A stretch of 64,000 bases of DNA from JAQVEM01 sp964601205 (GCA_964601205.1 CAZRML010000014.1:1-64000); one strand, 5' to 3'. Shown: positions 52,728 through 61,962, numbered from the stretch's first letter. Notes: a model not told the origin generated them from the letters alone. A program made the numbers and translations.

Positions 52728-53753
52728 ATGGATGTAAAAAATAAATATAAGAAAATTTTTATATTTATTCCGGTGGTCATATTTTTGTTTATATTATCGG
52801 TTATGGCTGTGTCCTGTAATTTTTTTGATACCGTTGAAGATAGCGAGCCCACGTCAGGGGTAGATGTTGAATTTGAGATAAAAGAAGGGATGACCTTAAA
52901 AGAAATTGCTTCTCTTCTGGAAGAAAAAAATATAGTAGACAATGCTTTCTTATTTAGATTATTTGTTGAACAGAGGGGAGAGGAGAAAAGCCTGATACCG
53001 GGAATTTATGTTATGAAGACGGGTTCTGAATATGAAGAAGTGCTAAACGGGATAACTGCAGGTACGCCGGTAGTAACTTATAAATTGGGCATTCCGGAAG
53101 GTTATACGGTAAAGCAAATAATAGACAGGACAGCCGGAGAAATACCCTTTATAGAATATGAAGAACTGGAAAGGGTAAACGATATAAGCAATTATAATTA
53201 TAATTATTTGAAAGAAGCTACCAGCCTGGAGGGATTTCTGTTCCCCAAGACATATGAAATAACTATCGATTATTCCGCAAAAGATGTTATTGAAATGATG
53301 CTTGCCCAGTACCAGGTGGAGACGGTTAATCTGGATTACTCCTATGCGGTAGAGAAGGGTCTGTCAAATTATGACGTTTTGAAGATAGCTTCAATGATTG
53401 AGAGGGAAGCTTATGTTCCCGAAGAAAGAGCTTTAATTTCTGCGGTTATTCATAACAGGCTTGACATTGATATGAAACTGGATATAGATGCTATTCTCTG
53501 TTATTACCTTGATAAATGGGATGAAGGTTTAACCGAAGAGGATAAAAAAGTTGACTCGCCCTATAATACATATATGTATTCCGGCCTACCGCCCACCCCC
53601 ATCTGCAATCCGGGTATTGCAGCAATTGAAGCGGCGTTAAATCCTGCTGATGTTGACTACTTATATTTTGTGGTAACTGATAGCGAAAAACATATTCATT
53701 CCTTTGCATCAAACCTACAGGAACATGAAAAAAATAGAAGCAACGCAAAATAA
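52728..53753 (+). CDS. mltG: Endolytic murein transglycosylase MltG
   Basis: 341 residues. One N-terminal membrane helix (IFIFIPVVIFLFILSVMAVSC; the last three residues resemble a lipobox end), a LysM-like domain (FEIKEGMTLKEIASLLEEK), then the YceG core with EGFLFPKTYEI and the catalytic Glu in ASMIEREA, ending YTYSGLPPTPICNPG-like (MYSGLPPTPICNPG). It cuts nascent peptidoglycan strands, so the cell has a murein wall. Overlaps the next gene by 29 bp. Confidence 0.94.
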   Translation: MDVKNKYKKIFIFIPVVIFLFILSVMAVSCNFFDTVEDSEPTSGVDVEFEIKEGMTLKEIASLLEEKNIVDNAFLFRLFVEQRGEEKSLIPGIYVMKTGSEYEEVLNGITAGTPVVTYKLGIPEGYTVKQIIDRTAGEIPFIEYEELERVNDISNYNYNYLKEATSLEGFLFPKTYEITIDYSAKDVIEMMLAQYQVETVNLDYSYAVEKGLSNYDVLKIASMIEREAYVPEERALISAVIHNRLDIDMKLDIDAILCYYLDKWDEGLTEEDKKVDSPYNTYMYSGLPPTPICNPGIAAIEAALNPADVDYLYFVVTDSEKHIHSFASNLQEHEKNRSNAK

Positions 53754-54372
53754 TTTATTAAAGCCCTGCCTTGAAGAAATAAAATTATTGGATAGCCTTT
53801 TTAAAAAAGCGCAACAGAAAAAAATTCCTGTAGTTGATAAGGATACAGGAAGGTTTCTGGAAATAGTCAGCCTGATTAGAAAACCGGAAAATATCCTGGA
53901 AATTGGGTGCGGTATTGGATTTTCATCCTACTTTATAATAAAAAATTTAAAAGGAGGAAATTATACCGGCGTAGATCTTAATAAGGAAAGATTAAAAAAA
54001 GCCGAAAAATTTATAAAAGGAAAATTTCCAGGGGAAAAATGCAAATTTCTGGCGGGCAACGCATTAAAAATTATTCCGGAAATTGAACCTAAATTTGATA
54101 TGATTTTTATAGATGGGGCAAAATATGAATATCTTTCTTATCTTAAAGCTGTGGAGGGTAAACTTAATCCAGGAGCATTGATTATTGCGGATAATATATT
54201 TTACAGAGGCCTGATATTTAAAAAGAAGGTAAGCGTTCATGACTGTAACAGTGTCAATGGTATAAAGGAATATATAAAATATATAAACGGAAACAAATAT
54301 TTTGAAAGCTATTTTTTTGATATAGGTGATGGTATATCGGTTACAAAATTTCTGAGTGATTATTTTAAATAA
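53725..54372 (+). CDS. trmR: tRNA 5-hydroxyuridine methyltransferase TrmR-like
   Basis: 215 residues from ATG 53725 (AGGA just upstream, within the end of mltG). An SAM-dependent O-methyltransferase of the catechol-OMT family: motif I LEIGCGIGFSSYFI, the MIFIDGAKYEYLSYL metal-site region and ADNIFYRG. In Bacillus the homologue yrrM/trmR follows mltG (yrrL) and methylates 5-hydroxyuridine-34 of tRNA; the identical order here, with a U32 protein next, supports that role. Other small-molecule O-methyltransferases look alike, so some doubt remains. Confidence 0.82.
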   Translation: MKKIEATQNNLLKPCLEEIKLLDSLFKKAQQKKIPVVDKDTGRFLEIVSLIRKPENILEIGCGIGFSSYFIIKNLKGGNYTGVDLNKERLKKAEKFIKGKFPGEKCKFLAGNALKIIPEIEPKFDMIFIDGAKYEYLSYLKAVEGKLNPGALIIADNIFYRGLIFKKKVSVHDCNSVNGIKEYIKYINGNKYFESYFFDIGDGISVTKFLSDYFK

Positions 54373-54376
54373 AAAA

Positions 54377-55606
54377 ATGCAAAGAGATAAAAAAATACCA
54401 GAACTTCTGGTTCCTGCCAATAATTTAAATATATTAAAATATGCGGTTAATTATGGCGCCGATGCCGTTTATGTTGGAGGAAAGAAGTTAAATTTAAGAA
54501 GCATCAGGGGTAATTTTACAGTTAAGGAATTAAAAAGGGGAGTAAGTTATGCTCATGAGTATGGAGTAAAAGTATATTTTACCCTTAATTCAATAATAAG
54601 CGAAAGTGAAATTACCGGGGCCGAAAAGTATTTAAAAAGAATAAAGGATATTGATATTGACGGAATTATAGTAGCTGATTTTGGAGCTCTGGAGCTTGTG
54701 CGTAAAATTTTACCCGGGAAGAAGATACATATGAGCACACAGATTAATTTAAATAACCACATTGCAGTAAAATTTTTTGAAAAAATAGGAGTGGAAAGAG
54801 TAAATCTTGCAAGAGAAATAAGTTTTTCGGATTTAAATAAAATTATAAGAGAAACAAATATTGAGCTGGAGATATTCATACACGGAGCATTGTGCATATC
54901 TTATTCAGGTAGATGCATGCTGAGCAAGTATATGACAGGGCGGGATGCAAATAAGGGAAGATGTGCGCAGAGCTGCAGGTGGAAATATTATTTAATGGAA
55001 GAAGAAAGACCGAATATGTTTTTTCCTATAGAGCAGTATAAAGAAGGAACATTTATTTATAATTCAAGGGATCTGTGTCTTCTGGGAAGATTAAATGAAC
55101 TTGTGGATACTGGAGTCAGCGCATTTAAGATAGAAGGAAGAATGAAAACAGAAAACTATGTAAGTGTGACAACATGGGCGTACAGAAAGGCGCTTGATTA
55201 TGTAAAACAGGGAATTCTTGATGATGATAAAATATCTTATCTAAAAAATGAGCTTGAAAAGTGCTCCCACAGGAATTTTACAGAAGGATTCATGTTCCTG
55301 AAAGAAAGAAGTGAACTTGAAGATAATGATAATGTTGGCTATATAAAAAAATATAGATTTATAGGTGTATACCATGATTATAGTGAGAAGCATGATGGGC
55401 CAATCATAAAGGTAAAAAATCAGTTTGTTAAGGGCGAAACAATTGATGTGCTGCAACCCTACAGGGAACCCTTAAGATTCAGTGTAAAAAAAATATTATC
55501 TGTGGCCGATGAAAGGGAAATAAAATGCGCTAATCCCAATGACCTGGTAATAATTTGCGGGCCTGGAAGGTTGGATCCCTATTCAATTTTTAGAATTAAA
55601 GCATGA
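54377..55606 (+). CDS. trhP: Peptidase U32 family tRNA hydroxylation protein TrhP-like
   Basis: 409 residues from ATG 54377, 4 bp after the methyltransferase. Opens IPELLVPANNLNILKYAVNYGADAVYVG (PELLVPA and GADAVYVGG are typical). The U32 signature EIFIHGALCISYSGRCMLS and further Cys in GRCAQSCRW indicate the four-Cys iron-sulfur site. Family members TrhP/YrrO install 5-hydroxyuridine at tRNA position 34 using prephenate; others act in ubiquinone or 23S rRNA hydroxylation. Pairing with trmR favours the wobble-uridine role. Bacillus has two such proteins (YrrN, YrrO); here only one is present. Confidence 0.85.
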   Translation: MQRDKKIPELLVPANNLNILKYAVNYGADAVYVGGKKLNLRSIRGNFTVKELKRGVSYAHEYGVKVYFTLNSIISESEITGAEKYLKRIKDIDIDGIIVADFGALELVRKILPGKKIHMSTQINLNNHIAVKFFEKIGVERVNLAREISFSDLNKIIRETNIELEIFIHGALCISYSGRCMLSKYMTGRDANKGRCAQSCRWKYYLMEEERPNMFFPIEQYKEGTFIYNSRDLCLLGRLNELVDTGVSAFKIEGRMKTENYVSVTTWAYRKALDYVKQGILDDDKISYLKNELEKCSHRNFTEGFMFLKERSELEDNDNVGYIKKYRFIGVYHDYSEKHDGPIIKVKNQFVKGETIDVLQPYREPLRFSVKKILSVADEREIKCANPNDLVIICGPGRLDPYSIFRIKA

Positions 55607-55730
55607 ATTATTTTTATTTTTGTTTTTAAAGGTTTCATGTTTTAAAAATATAATAAAATTAATATAAATCTGAGAAGTTGAAAATATAAAAATTTTTTAG
55701 TATTATTATTATAAATAAATTAAAAGATAT

Positions 55731-56015
55731 ATGACTGAAAATATTAAAACATACAGGACAGTACTGTCAGGCAGGGTTCAGGGTGTGGGATTCAGGTTCT
55801 ATGTTGAGTCAGCAGCAGAAAGATATAATATTAAAGGTTATGTAAAGAATACAATTGATGGCAGAGTGGAAACGGTATGTCAGGGAAGAGAAAAAGACCT
55901 GAAGATATTCATGGATAAAATAAAAAATGGTCCTTCTTTATCATATGTAAACGAAATAAAAATTGAAGAAATTAATGATAGCAGGGAATATAATAAATTT
56001 GAAATAAAATTTTAG
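55731..56015 (+). CDS. acyP: Acylphosphatase
   Basis: 94 residues, full-length acylphosphatase. The catalytic loop GRVQGVGFRFYVES holds the active Arg, and the catalytic Asn is in GYVKNTIDGRVE. It hydrolyses acyl phosphates. It stands between trhP and aroE with 124-bp and 45-bp gaps. Confidence 0.95.
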   Translation: MTENIKTYRTVLSGRVQGVGFRFYVESAAERYNIKGYVKNTIDGRVETVCQGREKDLKIFMDKIKNGPSLSYVNEIKIEEINDSREYNKFEIKF

Positions 56016-56060
56016 AAAAGTAAATGTAACAATTTAACATAGTAAAAATGTGGTTTAAAA

Positions 56061-56939
56061 ATGATTGGTGCTAAAACAAGTGTGGTAGCTTTGATAGGAA
56101 ACCCGGTGAGACACAGTCACTCTCCGGCAATACAAAATTTTTTTATAAAAAAATATTCTCTGGATGCAGTTTATCTTGCATTTGAATTCAGTGAAAAAAA
56201 TTTAAAAAAAGCATTTAATGGTGCAGGGAAACTGGGGTTTGAAGGCTTGAATGTAACCATGCCCTATAAGGAAAAAATATCAGGCATGGTTGATAAAAAA
56301 GATAGTATAGCCCGGGGGACAAATTCGGTTAACACGGTAAAGTTTGATAAAAAAAAAGAAATTTCAATCGGCTTCAATACTGATGTGATGGGGTTTTTAA
56401 AACCGCTGGACAAAAAGAATTTTAGCTGGACTGAAAGCAGGTGCCTGGTGATAGGGGCAGGCGGTGCAGCAAGAAGCGCAATCTATGGGATGGTGTTAAA
56501 GAAGGTAAAGAAAATATGGGTGTATAACAGAACAAGAGAAAAGGTAAGAAAAATAATAAAAGATTTTAAAACTAATCCGGATAATTTAATAGAGCCTCTT
56601 GATAGCATATCTGAGCCGGGGGGAAAAGTTGATGACGCTGATTTAATTGTTAACTGCACGCCTGTAGGAATGAATATAAACTCTTACCGGAATTTGATAC
56701 CTTTACCAGAAAAGTGTAATTTAAAAGGTAAGTTTGTATTTGATATGGTTTATGATCCTGTGGAAACACTTTTAATAAAAAAAGCCAGAAGGGAAGGAGC
56801 AGAGGCTGTAAGGGGAATTGATTTACTGGTGAACCAGGCTGCATTATCTTTTAAAATATGGTTCGGGATATTACCGGAAGATGACTTCATAGAGGAAATA
56901 AAGAACAGGATTTTAACGAGAATATCAAAAAAAGATTAA
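56061..56939 (+). CDS. aroE: Shikimate dehydrogenase
   Basis: 292 residues: N-terminal substrate domain with GNPVRHSHSPAIQN and catalytic Lys in NVTMPYKEK, then the NADP Rossmann motif GAGGAARSA and NRTREKV. It reduces 3-dehydroshikimate to shikimate. In Actinomycetota aroE follows mltG; no other aro gene is in the window. Confidence 0.95.
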   Translation: MIGAKTSVVALIGNPVRHSHSPAIQNFFIKKYSLDAVYLAFEFSEKNLKKAFNGAGKLGFEGLNVTMPYKEKISGMVDKKDSIARGTNSVNTVKFDKKKEISIGFNTDVMGFLKPLDKKNFSWTESRCLVIGAGGAARSAIYGMVLKKVKKIWVYNRTREKVRKIIKDFKTNPDNLIEPLDSISEPGGKVDDADLIVNCTPVGMNINSYRNLIPLPEKCNLKGKFVFDMVYDPVETLLIKKARREGAEAVRGIDLLVNQAALSFKIWFGILPEDDFIEEIKNRILTRISKKD

Positions 56940-57016
56940 AATAATGGATATTAACAAATTAAAAAAATAATATAAAATAAATAGAACACAATAAAAGAAA
57001 AATAGATGGAGATAAG

Positions 57017-58075
57017 ATGAACATAAATGATATTTTACTTGAGGCCATAAATGTAAATGCATCGGATGTGCATATTGTATGTGTCCTCCCCCCTATATTC
57101 AGGATACACGGAAAGCTGGTAAAGTTAGAAAAATTTGGAGATATTACTCCTGAACTGGCAGAAAAAATTCTGGTCAGGATATTAAATGAAGAACAAATAA
57201 AAAGATTAAAGGAAGGACTTTCTGTTGATTTCTCTCATACTATACCGGGCCATGGAAGATTCAGATGCAGTTATTATTATCAGAGAAACACACTTGCAGC
57301 CGCTTTTAGATACATATCAAGAGGAATTCCGTCTGTTGAAGAACTCGGTTTACCCCTGCAGATTAAAGAATTTGCAAAATATCCGAGGGGTCTTGTGCTG
57401 GTTACCGGCCCCACCGGTTGCGGTAAGTCAACGACACTTGCGTCCATAATTGAGATAATAAATCAGAACAGGTCCGAAAATATAATAACCGTGGAAGACC
57501 CAATAGAGTATCTGTTTACACATAAAAAAAGCATAATATCCCAGAGGGAAATATTGACGGATGCCCATTCATTTGCAGATGCCCTTAAATATGTTTTGAG
57601 GGAAGACCCAGATGTTATAATGGTGGGAGAGATGAGGGACCTGGAGACAATATCAAGCACCCTTACTGCTGCAGAAACCGGCCACCTTGTTTTTTCTACT
57701 CTTCATACCCAGGACGCGCCCCAGACCATTGACAGAATAATAGATGTATTTCCAACTCATCAGCAAAGGCAGGTAAGGGCCCAGCTTGCCGGAACTTTAA
57801 AAGCAGTGCTGGTGCAACAGTTATTAACTACAAGAGAGGGTGATGGAAGGGTACCCGCAACAGAGCTTATGTTCGTTAACGATGCCATAAAAAATATGAT
57901 AAGAGAAGTAAAGGTGCACCAGATTTATTCATCAATACAGGCCAGCGGCAGGAGGGGTATGATGACCATGGATATGTCCCTGGTAAACCTGTATAAGGCA
58001 GGGAAGATTTCAGATAGTATGGCGCTGGAAAAGGCACACAGCGTAGAAGAGGTAAGAAGAATGATTAATGTCTAA
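57017..58075 (+). CDS. pilT: Type IV pilus retraction ATPase PilT
   Basis: 352 residues. N-terminal PAS-like domain (SDVHIVCVLPPIFRIHGKLVKL region), Walker A GPTGCGKST, Asp box ITVEDPIE, Walker B EDPDVIMVGEMRD and the PilT-diagnostic AAETGHLVFSTLHTQDAPQTIDRIIDVFP (GHLVFSTLHT). The C-terminal AIRNLIRE-like motif reads AIKNMIRE. It retracts pili for twitching motility. No pilB extension ATPase is next to it. GGAG lies before the ATG. Confidence 0.93.
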   Translation: MNINDILLEAINVNASDVHIVCVLPPIFRIHGKLVKLEKFGDITPELAEKILVRILNEEQIKRLKEGLSVDFSHTIPGHGRFRCSYYYQRNTLAAAFRYISRGIPSVEELGLPLQIKEFAKYPRGLVLVTGPTGCGKSTTLASIIEIINQNRSENIITVEDPIEYLFTHKKSIISQREILTDAHSFADALKYVLREDPDVIMVGEMRDLETISSTLTAAETGHLVFSTLHTQDAPQTIDRIIDVFPTHQQRQVRAQLAGTLKAVLVQQLLTTREGDGRVPATELMFVNDAIKNMIREVKVHQIYSSIQASGRRGMMTMDMSLVNLYKAGKISDSMALEKAHSVEEVRRMINV

Positions 58076-58109
58076 TTGTTTTTAGAGTCAATAAAAAAGG
58101 ATTTTAATT

Positions 58110-59339
58110 ATGACAGTATACAACTATACGGTTAGAGATTTAAAAGGTGAGTCAATTAAAGGTTCCATAGATGCCGAAACACAGGATATTGTTGAATCAA
58201 AGCTAAAGGACATGGGCTATTTTATAATTAATATTGATAAAGTAAAAGAAGAGAGGAAGCTCAAGTTAAAAGGCTCTTCGGAAGGTTTTAGTTTTTTCAA
58301 CCGTATAAAAATAAGAGATATGGTTATTTTCACCAGGCAGTTTTCTACCCTTATATCTTCGGGAATGTCTCTGCTTGAATCACTTATTGTTCTTGAAAGG
58401 CAAACCGCAAATCTTAAGTTAAAAAAAATAATTTCAGAAATAAGGGTATACGTGGAATCGGGACATTCACTATCAGAATCAATGGAAAATCACCCTAAAG
58501 TTTTTAGCAGGTTATATATTAGCCTGATAAGAGCAGGAGAGGCTGGAGGCGTGCTTGATAGGACCATGAATGACCTGGCAAGTTTCCTTGAAAGAGAAGA
58601 GGAGCTGAGATTAACAATAAGAAATAAAACGGCTTATCCAAAATTTATTCTGGTTTTTGCTGCAATTATATCTATTGTAATGATAGTATTTCTGGTTCCT
58701 ACTTTTGAAGGTATATATGAAGAGCTGGGAGCAGAGCTTCCGGGAATCACAAAAGCGGTGATGGCGGTAGGCGGTTTATTTAAAAATATATATTTTTACA
58801 TTATTCTGGCAGTGGTTGTATTTGGTGGAAGATATTTGTTTAAAAAATTTGTTAGTTCAAAAAAGGGAAGACACATAATGGATAGTATAAAAATTAATTT
58901 GCCGAAATTTGGTGATCTCTTTAGAAAAATGTCGCTGGCAAGATTTGCGAGACATTTTGGGATATTGCTTGCCACAGGGGTTCCTATATTAAATTCACTG
59001 GAAATTGCAAAGGGAGTTGCGGATAATGTTATTATTGATGAAGCACTTGAAGAGATAAGGAACAGTATAAGAGAAGGAGAAAATATTTCTGATCCCATGT
59101 CAGAAATGTCTATTTTCCCTGATATGATGGTACAGATGATAGGGGTTGGGGAAAGGACCGGTACACTGGATAGCATTTCAAGTAAAATTGCAGATTTTTA
59201 TGATAACGAAGTGGCAAATACCATAGATATGCTGGTAACTGTTCTTGAACCCCTGATGCTTCTGTTTGTAGCGGGGTTTATAGGGATAATTGTAATATCA
59301 ATGTATCTTCCGATGTTTAATATATACCAGGCAATGTAA
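58110..59339 (+). CDS. pilC: Type IV pilus inner-membrane platform protein PilC
   Basis: 409 residues with two T2SSF repeats. The first has FTRQFSTLISSGMSLLESL and SGHSLSESMENHPKVFSRLYISLIRAGEAGG, the second ARFARHFGILLATGVPILNSLEIA and MVQMIGVGERTGTLD. Three membrane segments. An N-terminal YTVRDLKGESIKGSIDAE region precedes them. It anchors the pilus motor. Starts 34 bp after pilT. Confidence 0.94.
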   Translation: MTVYNYTVRDLKGESIKGSIDAETQDIVESKLKDMGYFIINIDKVKEERKLKLKGSSEGFSFFNRIKIRDMVIFTRQFSTLISSGMSLLESLIVLERQTANLKLKKIISEIRVYVESGHSLSESMENHPKVFSRLYISLIRAGEAGGVLDRTMNDLASFLEREEELRLTIRNKTAYPKFILVFAAIISIVMIVFLVPTFEGIYEELGAELPGITKAVMAVGGLFKNIYFYIILAVVVFGGRYLFKKFVSSKKGRHIMDSIKINLPKFGDLFRKMSLARFARHFGILLATGVPILNSLEIAKGVADNVIIDEALEEIRNSIREGENISDPMSEMSIFPDMMVQMIGVGERTGTLDSISSKIADFYDNEVANTIDMLVTVLEPLMLLFVAGFIGIIVISMYLPMFNIYQAM

Positions 59340-59381
59340 AATTAATAAAATATTTTTTAATAGAATTATTCAGATTTAATC

Positions 59382-60191
59382 ATGGAAAAACTAAAATTAA
59401 AAAATTATGATACGGACGATATATTAAGGTTAAAAAATCGTACTGTGGAAGAATTAATAAAGGTATATAAAAATACAGGAAGTTCTGAAATATTGAATAT
59501 AATAGTTGAAAAAACAAAGAAGCTTGCCTATAAGGTTGTTTCTGATTTTAAAATTAATTACTGTGATAGTAAAGATATAAGGCAGGTTGCGCTAACCGGC
59601 CTTGTAATAGCCATAAACAGGTTCAATACAGGTGTGGATACCAGGTTCTCCACCTTTGCCGTTCATTATATAAGAGGCGAAATACTTCACTTTATAAGAG
59701 ATAGCCGGCTGGTAAAAAGTCCCCGGTGGCTGTGGAAGCTGAATAAAATATTTACCGAATATGTTAAAAAATATGAAAATCAAAATAATAGTTATCCCAC
59801 CATAGAGGAAATTTCAGAAGGAATAAATATACCGGTAGAAGGAGTAAATGAATTTTTAAAAGCCAGAGAGGCAGCCTTTTACAATAACAGAAAAATAAAT
59901 GATTGCGGAAACGGTAATGCTAATAAGGCAGAAGATAATTTAGGTTATGACAGGAGCCTTATAAGGTCAAAGGAATATAAAAGTTTTGACCTGGTAATGG
60001 AAGATAAAATAATATTATGGGATGCCATAGACAGGCTGCATAAATTAAACAAAAAAATACTGGTTTTAAGTTATTTCCTGGGGTTCAGCCAGGAAGAAAT
60101 AGGGAAAAAAATAGGAATTTCACAGAAATCAGTTTCCAGAAAATTAAAAGAGAGCATAAAGCAGTTAAAAGAATACTTCGCGTGCAACTAA
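59382..60191 (+). CDS. Alternative sigma-70 family RNA polymerase sigma factor
   Basis: 269 residues. Region 2 is visible at about 50-115 (SKDIRQVALTGLVIAINRFN, TRFSTFAVHYIRGEILHFIRD), a region 3-like part (YPTIEEISEGINIPVEGVNEFL) and region 4 (KKILVLSYFLGFSQEEIGKKIGISQKSVSRKLKES). The layout is group 3 (SigB/SigF/SigG-like) without region 1. Its place between pilC and the pilin gene suggests control of pilus or related genes; the pilin promoter upstream reads like an ordinary housekeeping one, so its true target is open. No anti-sigma gene is adjacent. Confidence 0.87.
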   Translation: MEKLKLKNYDTDDILRLKNRTVEELIKVYKNTGSSEILNIIVEKTKKLAYKVVSDFKINYCDSKDIRQVALTGLVIAINRFNTGVDTRFSTFAVHYIRGEILHFIRDSRLVKSPRWLWKLNKIFTEYVKKYENQNNSYPTIEEISEGINIPVEGVNEFLKAREAAFYNNRKINDCGNGNANKAEDNLGYDRSLIRSKEYKSFDLVMEDKIILWDAIDRLHKLNKKILVLSYFLGFSQEEIGKKIGISQKSVSRKLKESIKQLKEYFACN

Positions 60192-60248
60192 TTTTTTTTG
60201 CCCCGTATTTAAAGATTTACCTGATATCCGATAAATATTTAATTATTA

Positions 60249-60277
60249 TTGACAAATATGTATGAAATAAATATTAT
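60249..60277 (+). promoter_or_regulatory. Promoter of the pilin gene
   Basis: TTGACA (60249-60254), a 17-nt spacer and TATTAT (60272-60277); a TATAAT lies at 60280-60285. The start near 60284 leaves a 180-nt leader. That leader contains AATATTATTT (60392-60401) and its complement AAATAATATT (60432-60441) with a 30-nt loop, then CTATCAAATAAAGGAGG before the ATG, a layout like the binding-protein leaders. Confidence 0.55.
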
Positions 60278-60464
60278 TGTATAATAAATAAATTTATAAT
60301 TTTATATTTTATTATATAATAATTAAATATAATATTTAGTTAATATATATTTTTCTTTATTTAGAAATAAAAAGATAGATAAATGTCTGAAAATATTATT
60401 TAAGGGTATAATAATATAATAAATGATAAAAAAATAATATTCTATCAAATAAAGGAGGTAAGAA

Positions 60465-60869
60465 ATGAAGTGGTTATACAGGCATATGCATAAGGATGAG
60501 AAAGGGTTCACCCTTGTTGAACTTATGATTGTAATCATAATCCTGGCAATCCTTACTGCAATTGCTGTACCGAGCTATATGGTACTTAGAAACAGGGCAA
60601 GAACTGCAGCAGCCCAGAGTGAGATGAAAAATATAGCAACTGCACTGGAAATGTATTTTGCTGATAAAGAAACATATCCTGCTGTAGCTACATGGGTTGG
60701 AGACCTGGAAGATGGTTACATGGATCCAGTACCGACAACGGACCCGTGGGGTGAAAACGATTATAGTTACTCATCTAGTGATATTACAACAACCTATACA
60801 TTGACCTGTACCGGTGCTGATCCAGAAATAGTAATAACAGATGGGCAGCTGCAGGAAAGTGATAGCTAA
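60465..60869 (+). CDS. pilA: Type IV pilin or GspG-like pseudopilin
   Basis: 134 residues. A short basic leader (MKWLYRHMHKDEKG) ends in the prepilin site G/FTLVELMIVIIILAIL, cleaved by PilD before Phe15 with Glu at mature position 5. The alpha1 helix continues through AAAQSEMKNIATALEMYFAD. The C-terminal part has a DGYMDPVPTTDPWGENDYSY segment like the major pseudopilin GspG, so it could be either. A very strong ribosome site (AAAGGAGGT) precedes the ATG, suiting an abundant protein. It is followed by a terminator. Confidence 0.92.
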   Translation: MKWLYRHMHKDEKGFTLVELMIVIIILAILTAIAVPSYMVLRNRARTAAAQSEMKNIATALEMYFADKETYPAVATWVGDLEDGYMDPVPTTDPWGENDYSYSSSDITTTYTLTCTGADPEIVITDGQLQESDS

Positions 60870-60925
60870 GCAAATATAAGTGAAATAATAAGTATCTAAT
60901 TAAACAGAAAGTATTATTATTTGTT

Positions 60926-60960
60926 ATAAGGAGCAGCTTTTAGTTGCTCCTTATTTTATA
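60926..60960 (+). terminator. Intrinsic terminator after the pilin gene
   Basis: ATAAGGAGCA (60926-60935) and TGCTCCTTAT (60945-60954) make a 10-bp stem with a 9-nt loop, followed by TTTATA. It ends the pilin transcript, so pilD has its own promoter. Confidence 0.75.
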
Positions 60961-60990
60961 ATAATATTAAATCTGTAATTTTTTTAAGCT

Positions 60991-61019
60991 TTGACTAATA
61001 AAATGCACCATGTTATTAT
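60991..61019 (+). promoter_or_regulatory. Promoter of pilD-pilM-pilN-pilO
   Basis: TTGACT (60991-60996), a 17-nt spacer and TATTAT (61014-61019) with an extended TG. Start near 61026, about 160 nt before pilD. The sequence continues AATA rather than AACT, so it is not counted as a CTTGACTAACT site. Together with the terminator it explains the 315-bp gap; the rest is A/T runs. Confidence 0.6.
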
Positions 61020-61184
61020 CAATGAATAAAAAAAATTATATAAATTTATATTATTAAAATATTAAAGGTATATAGGAAAAAAAATTTTTTAAATTATTAT
61101 TCAATTATAATAAATATAGCAATATAATAGAAAAAATATAAATTTAACGGTTACAAGAAAAACTGTATATAAGCAATAAATAAA

Positions 61185-61946
61185 ATGGTAGTAAATAAAG
61201 TATTTTTTTATATAATATTTATTATATGCGGTCTTGGTGTGGGCAGCTTTCTTGGAGTTGTTGCATACAGGCTTCCCCGTAAAATATCTATAATAAAGCC
61301 GCGTTCATTTTGCCCGCATTGCAGAAAAGAAATTCCTTTTTATGATAATATTCCTGTAATTTCCTACATTATACTCAGGGGAAGATGCAGGTTCTGTAAG
61401 AATAAGATACCGGTAAACACACTATTAATAGAATTAATAACCGCTGCAGTATTTGTATTAAATTATATTTTTTTTGGTTTATCCGTAAAAACAATAAGCG
61501 GGATTATTCTATGCAGTGTTCTGATAGTAATATCTTTTATTGACATTGAATTTCAAATAATACCAAATGTGATAATACTTCCATTTACCATTGTGGGCCT
61601 GGCATTCAGTGTTTTTTTTTATTTAGAAAGATGGTGGATGCCTCTTGCATTCGGTGCCGGGGCTTTTTTGTTTATGCTTATAATTCATCTTATAATCCCC
61701 CGGGGAATGGGAATGGGTGATGTCAAGTTGAGTCTTATGGTAGGAGTGTTTCTGGTAAGGGATGTGATACCGGCACTGTTCCTGGGGTTTCTAACCGGTG
61801 CATTGTATGGTATATCACTGGTTATCGCAAAAAAAAGGAAATTAAAACAGCCCATACCATTTGGGCCCTTTATTTCACTGGGCAGTATAATTGCTTTATT
61901 TTGGGGTAATAATATTTTAAAATGGTATATAAGTTTTTTAAAATAA
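61185..61946 (+). CDS. pilD: Prepilin leader peptidase/N-methyltransferase
   Basis: 253 residues with about seven to eight membrane segments. N-terminal cytoplasmic cysteine motif (CPHC...CRFC), and the two catalytic Asp residues in FIDIEFQIIPN and GMGMGDVKLS. It cleaves and methylates prepilins such as the one encoded just upstream. Confidence 0.95.
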   Translation: MVVNKVFFYIIFIICGLGVGSFLGVVAYRLPRKISIIKPRSFCPHCRKEIPFYDNIPVISYIILRGRCRFCKNKIPVNTLLIELITAAVFVLNYIFFGLSVKTISGIILCSVLIVISFIDIEFQIIPNVIILPFTIVGLAFSVFFYLERWWMPLAFGAGAFLFMLIIHLIIPRGMGMGDVKLSLMVGVFLVRDVIPALFLGFLTGALYGISLVIAKKRKLKQPIPFGPFISLGSIIALFWGNNILKWYISFLK

Positions 61947-61962
61947 AAAGAGAGTGATAAAA

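Noticed and set aside
60991..60996. TTGACTAA at the pilD promoter as a fifth ROK operator
   Set aside because: Similarity ends after TTGACTAA (TTTGACTAATA), so it is better read as an ordinary -35 box. It also warns that part of the motif is housekeeping.
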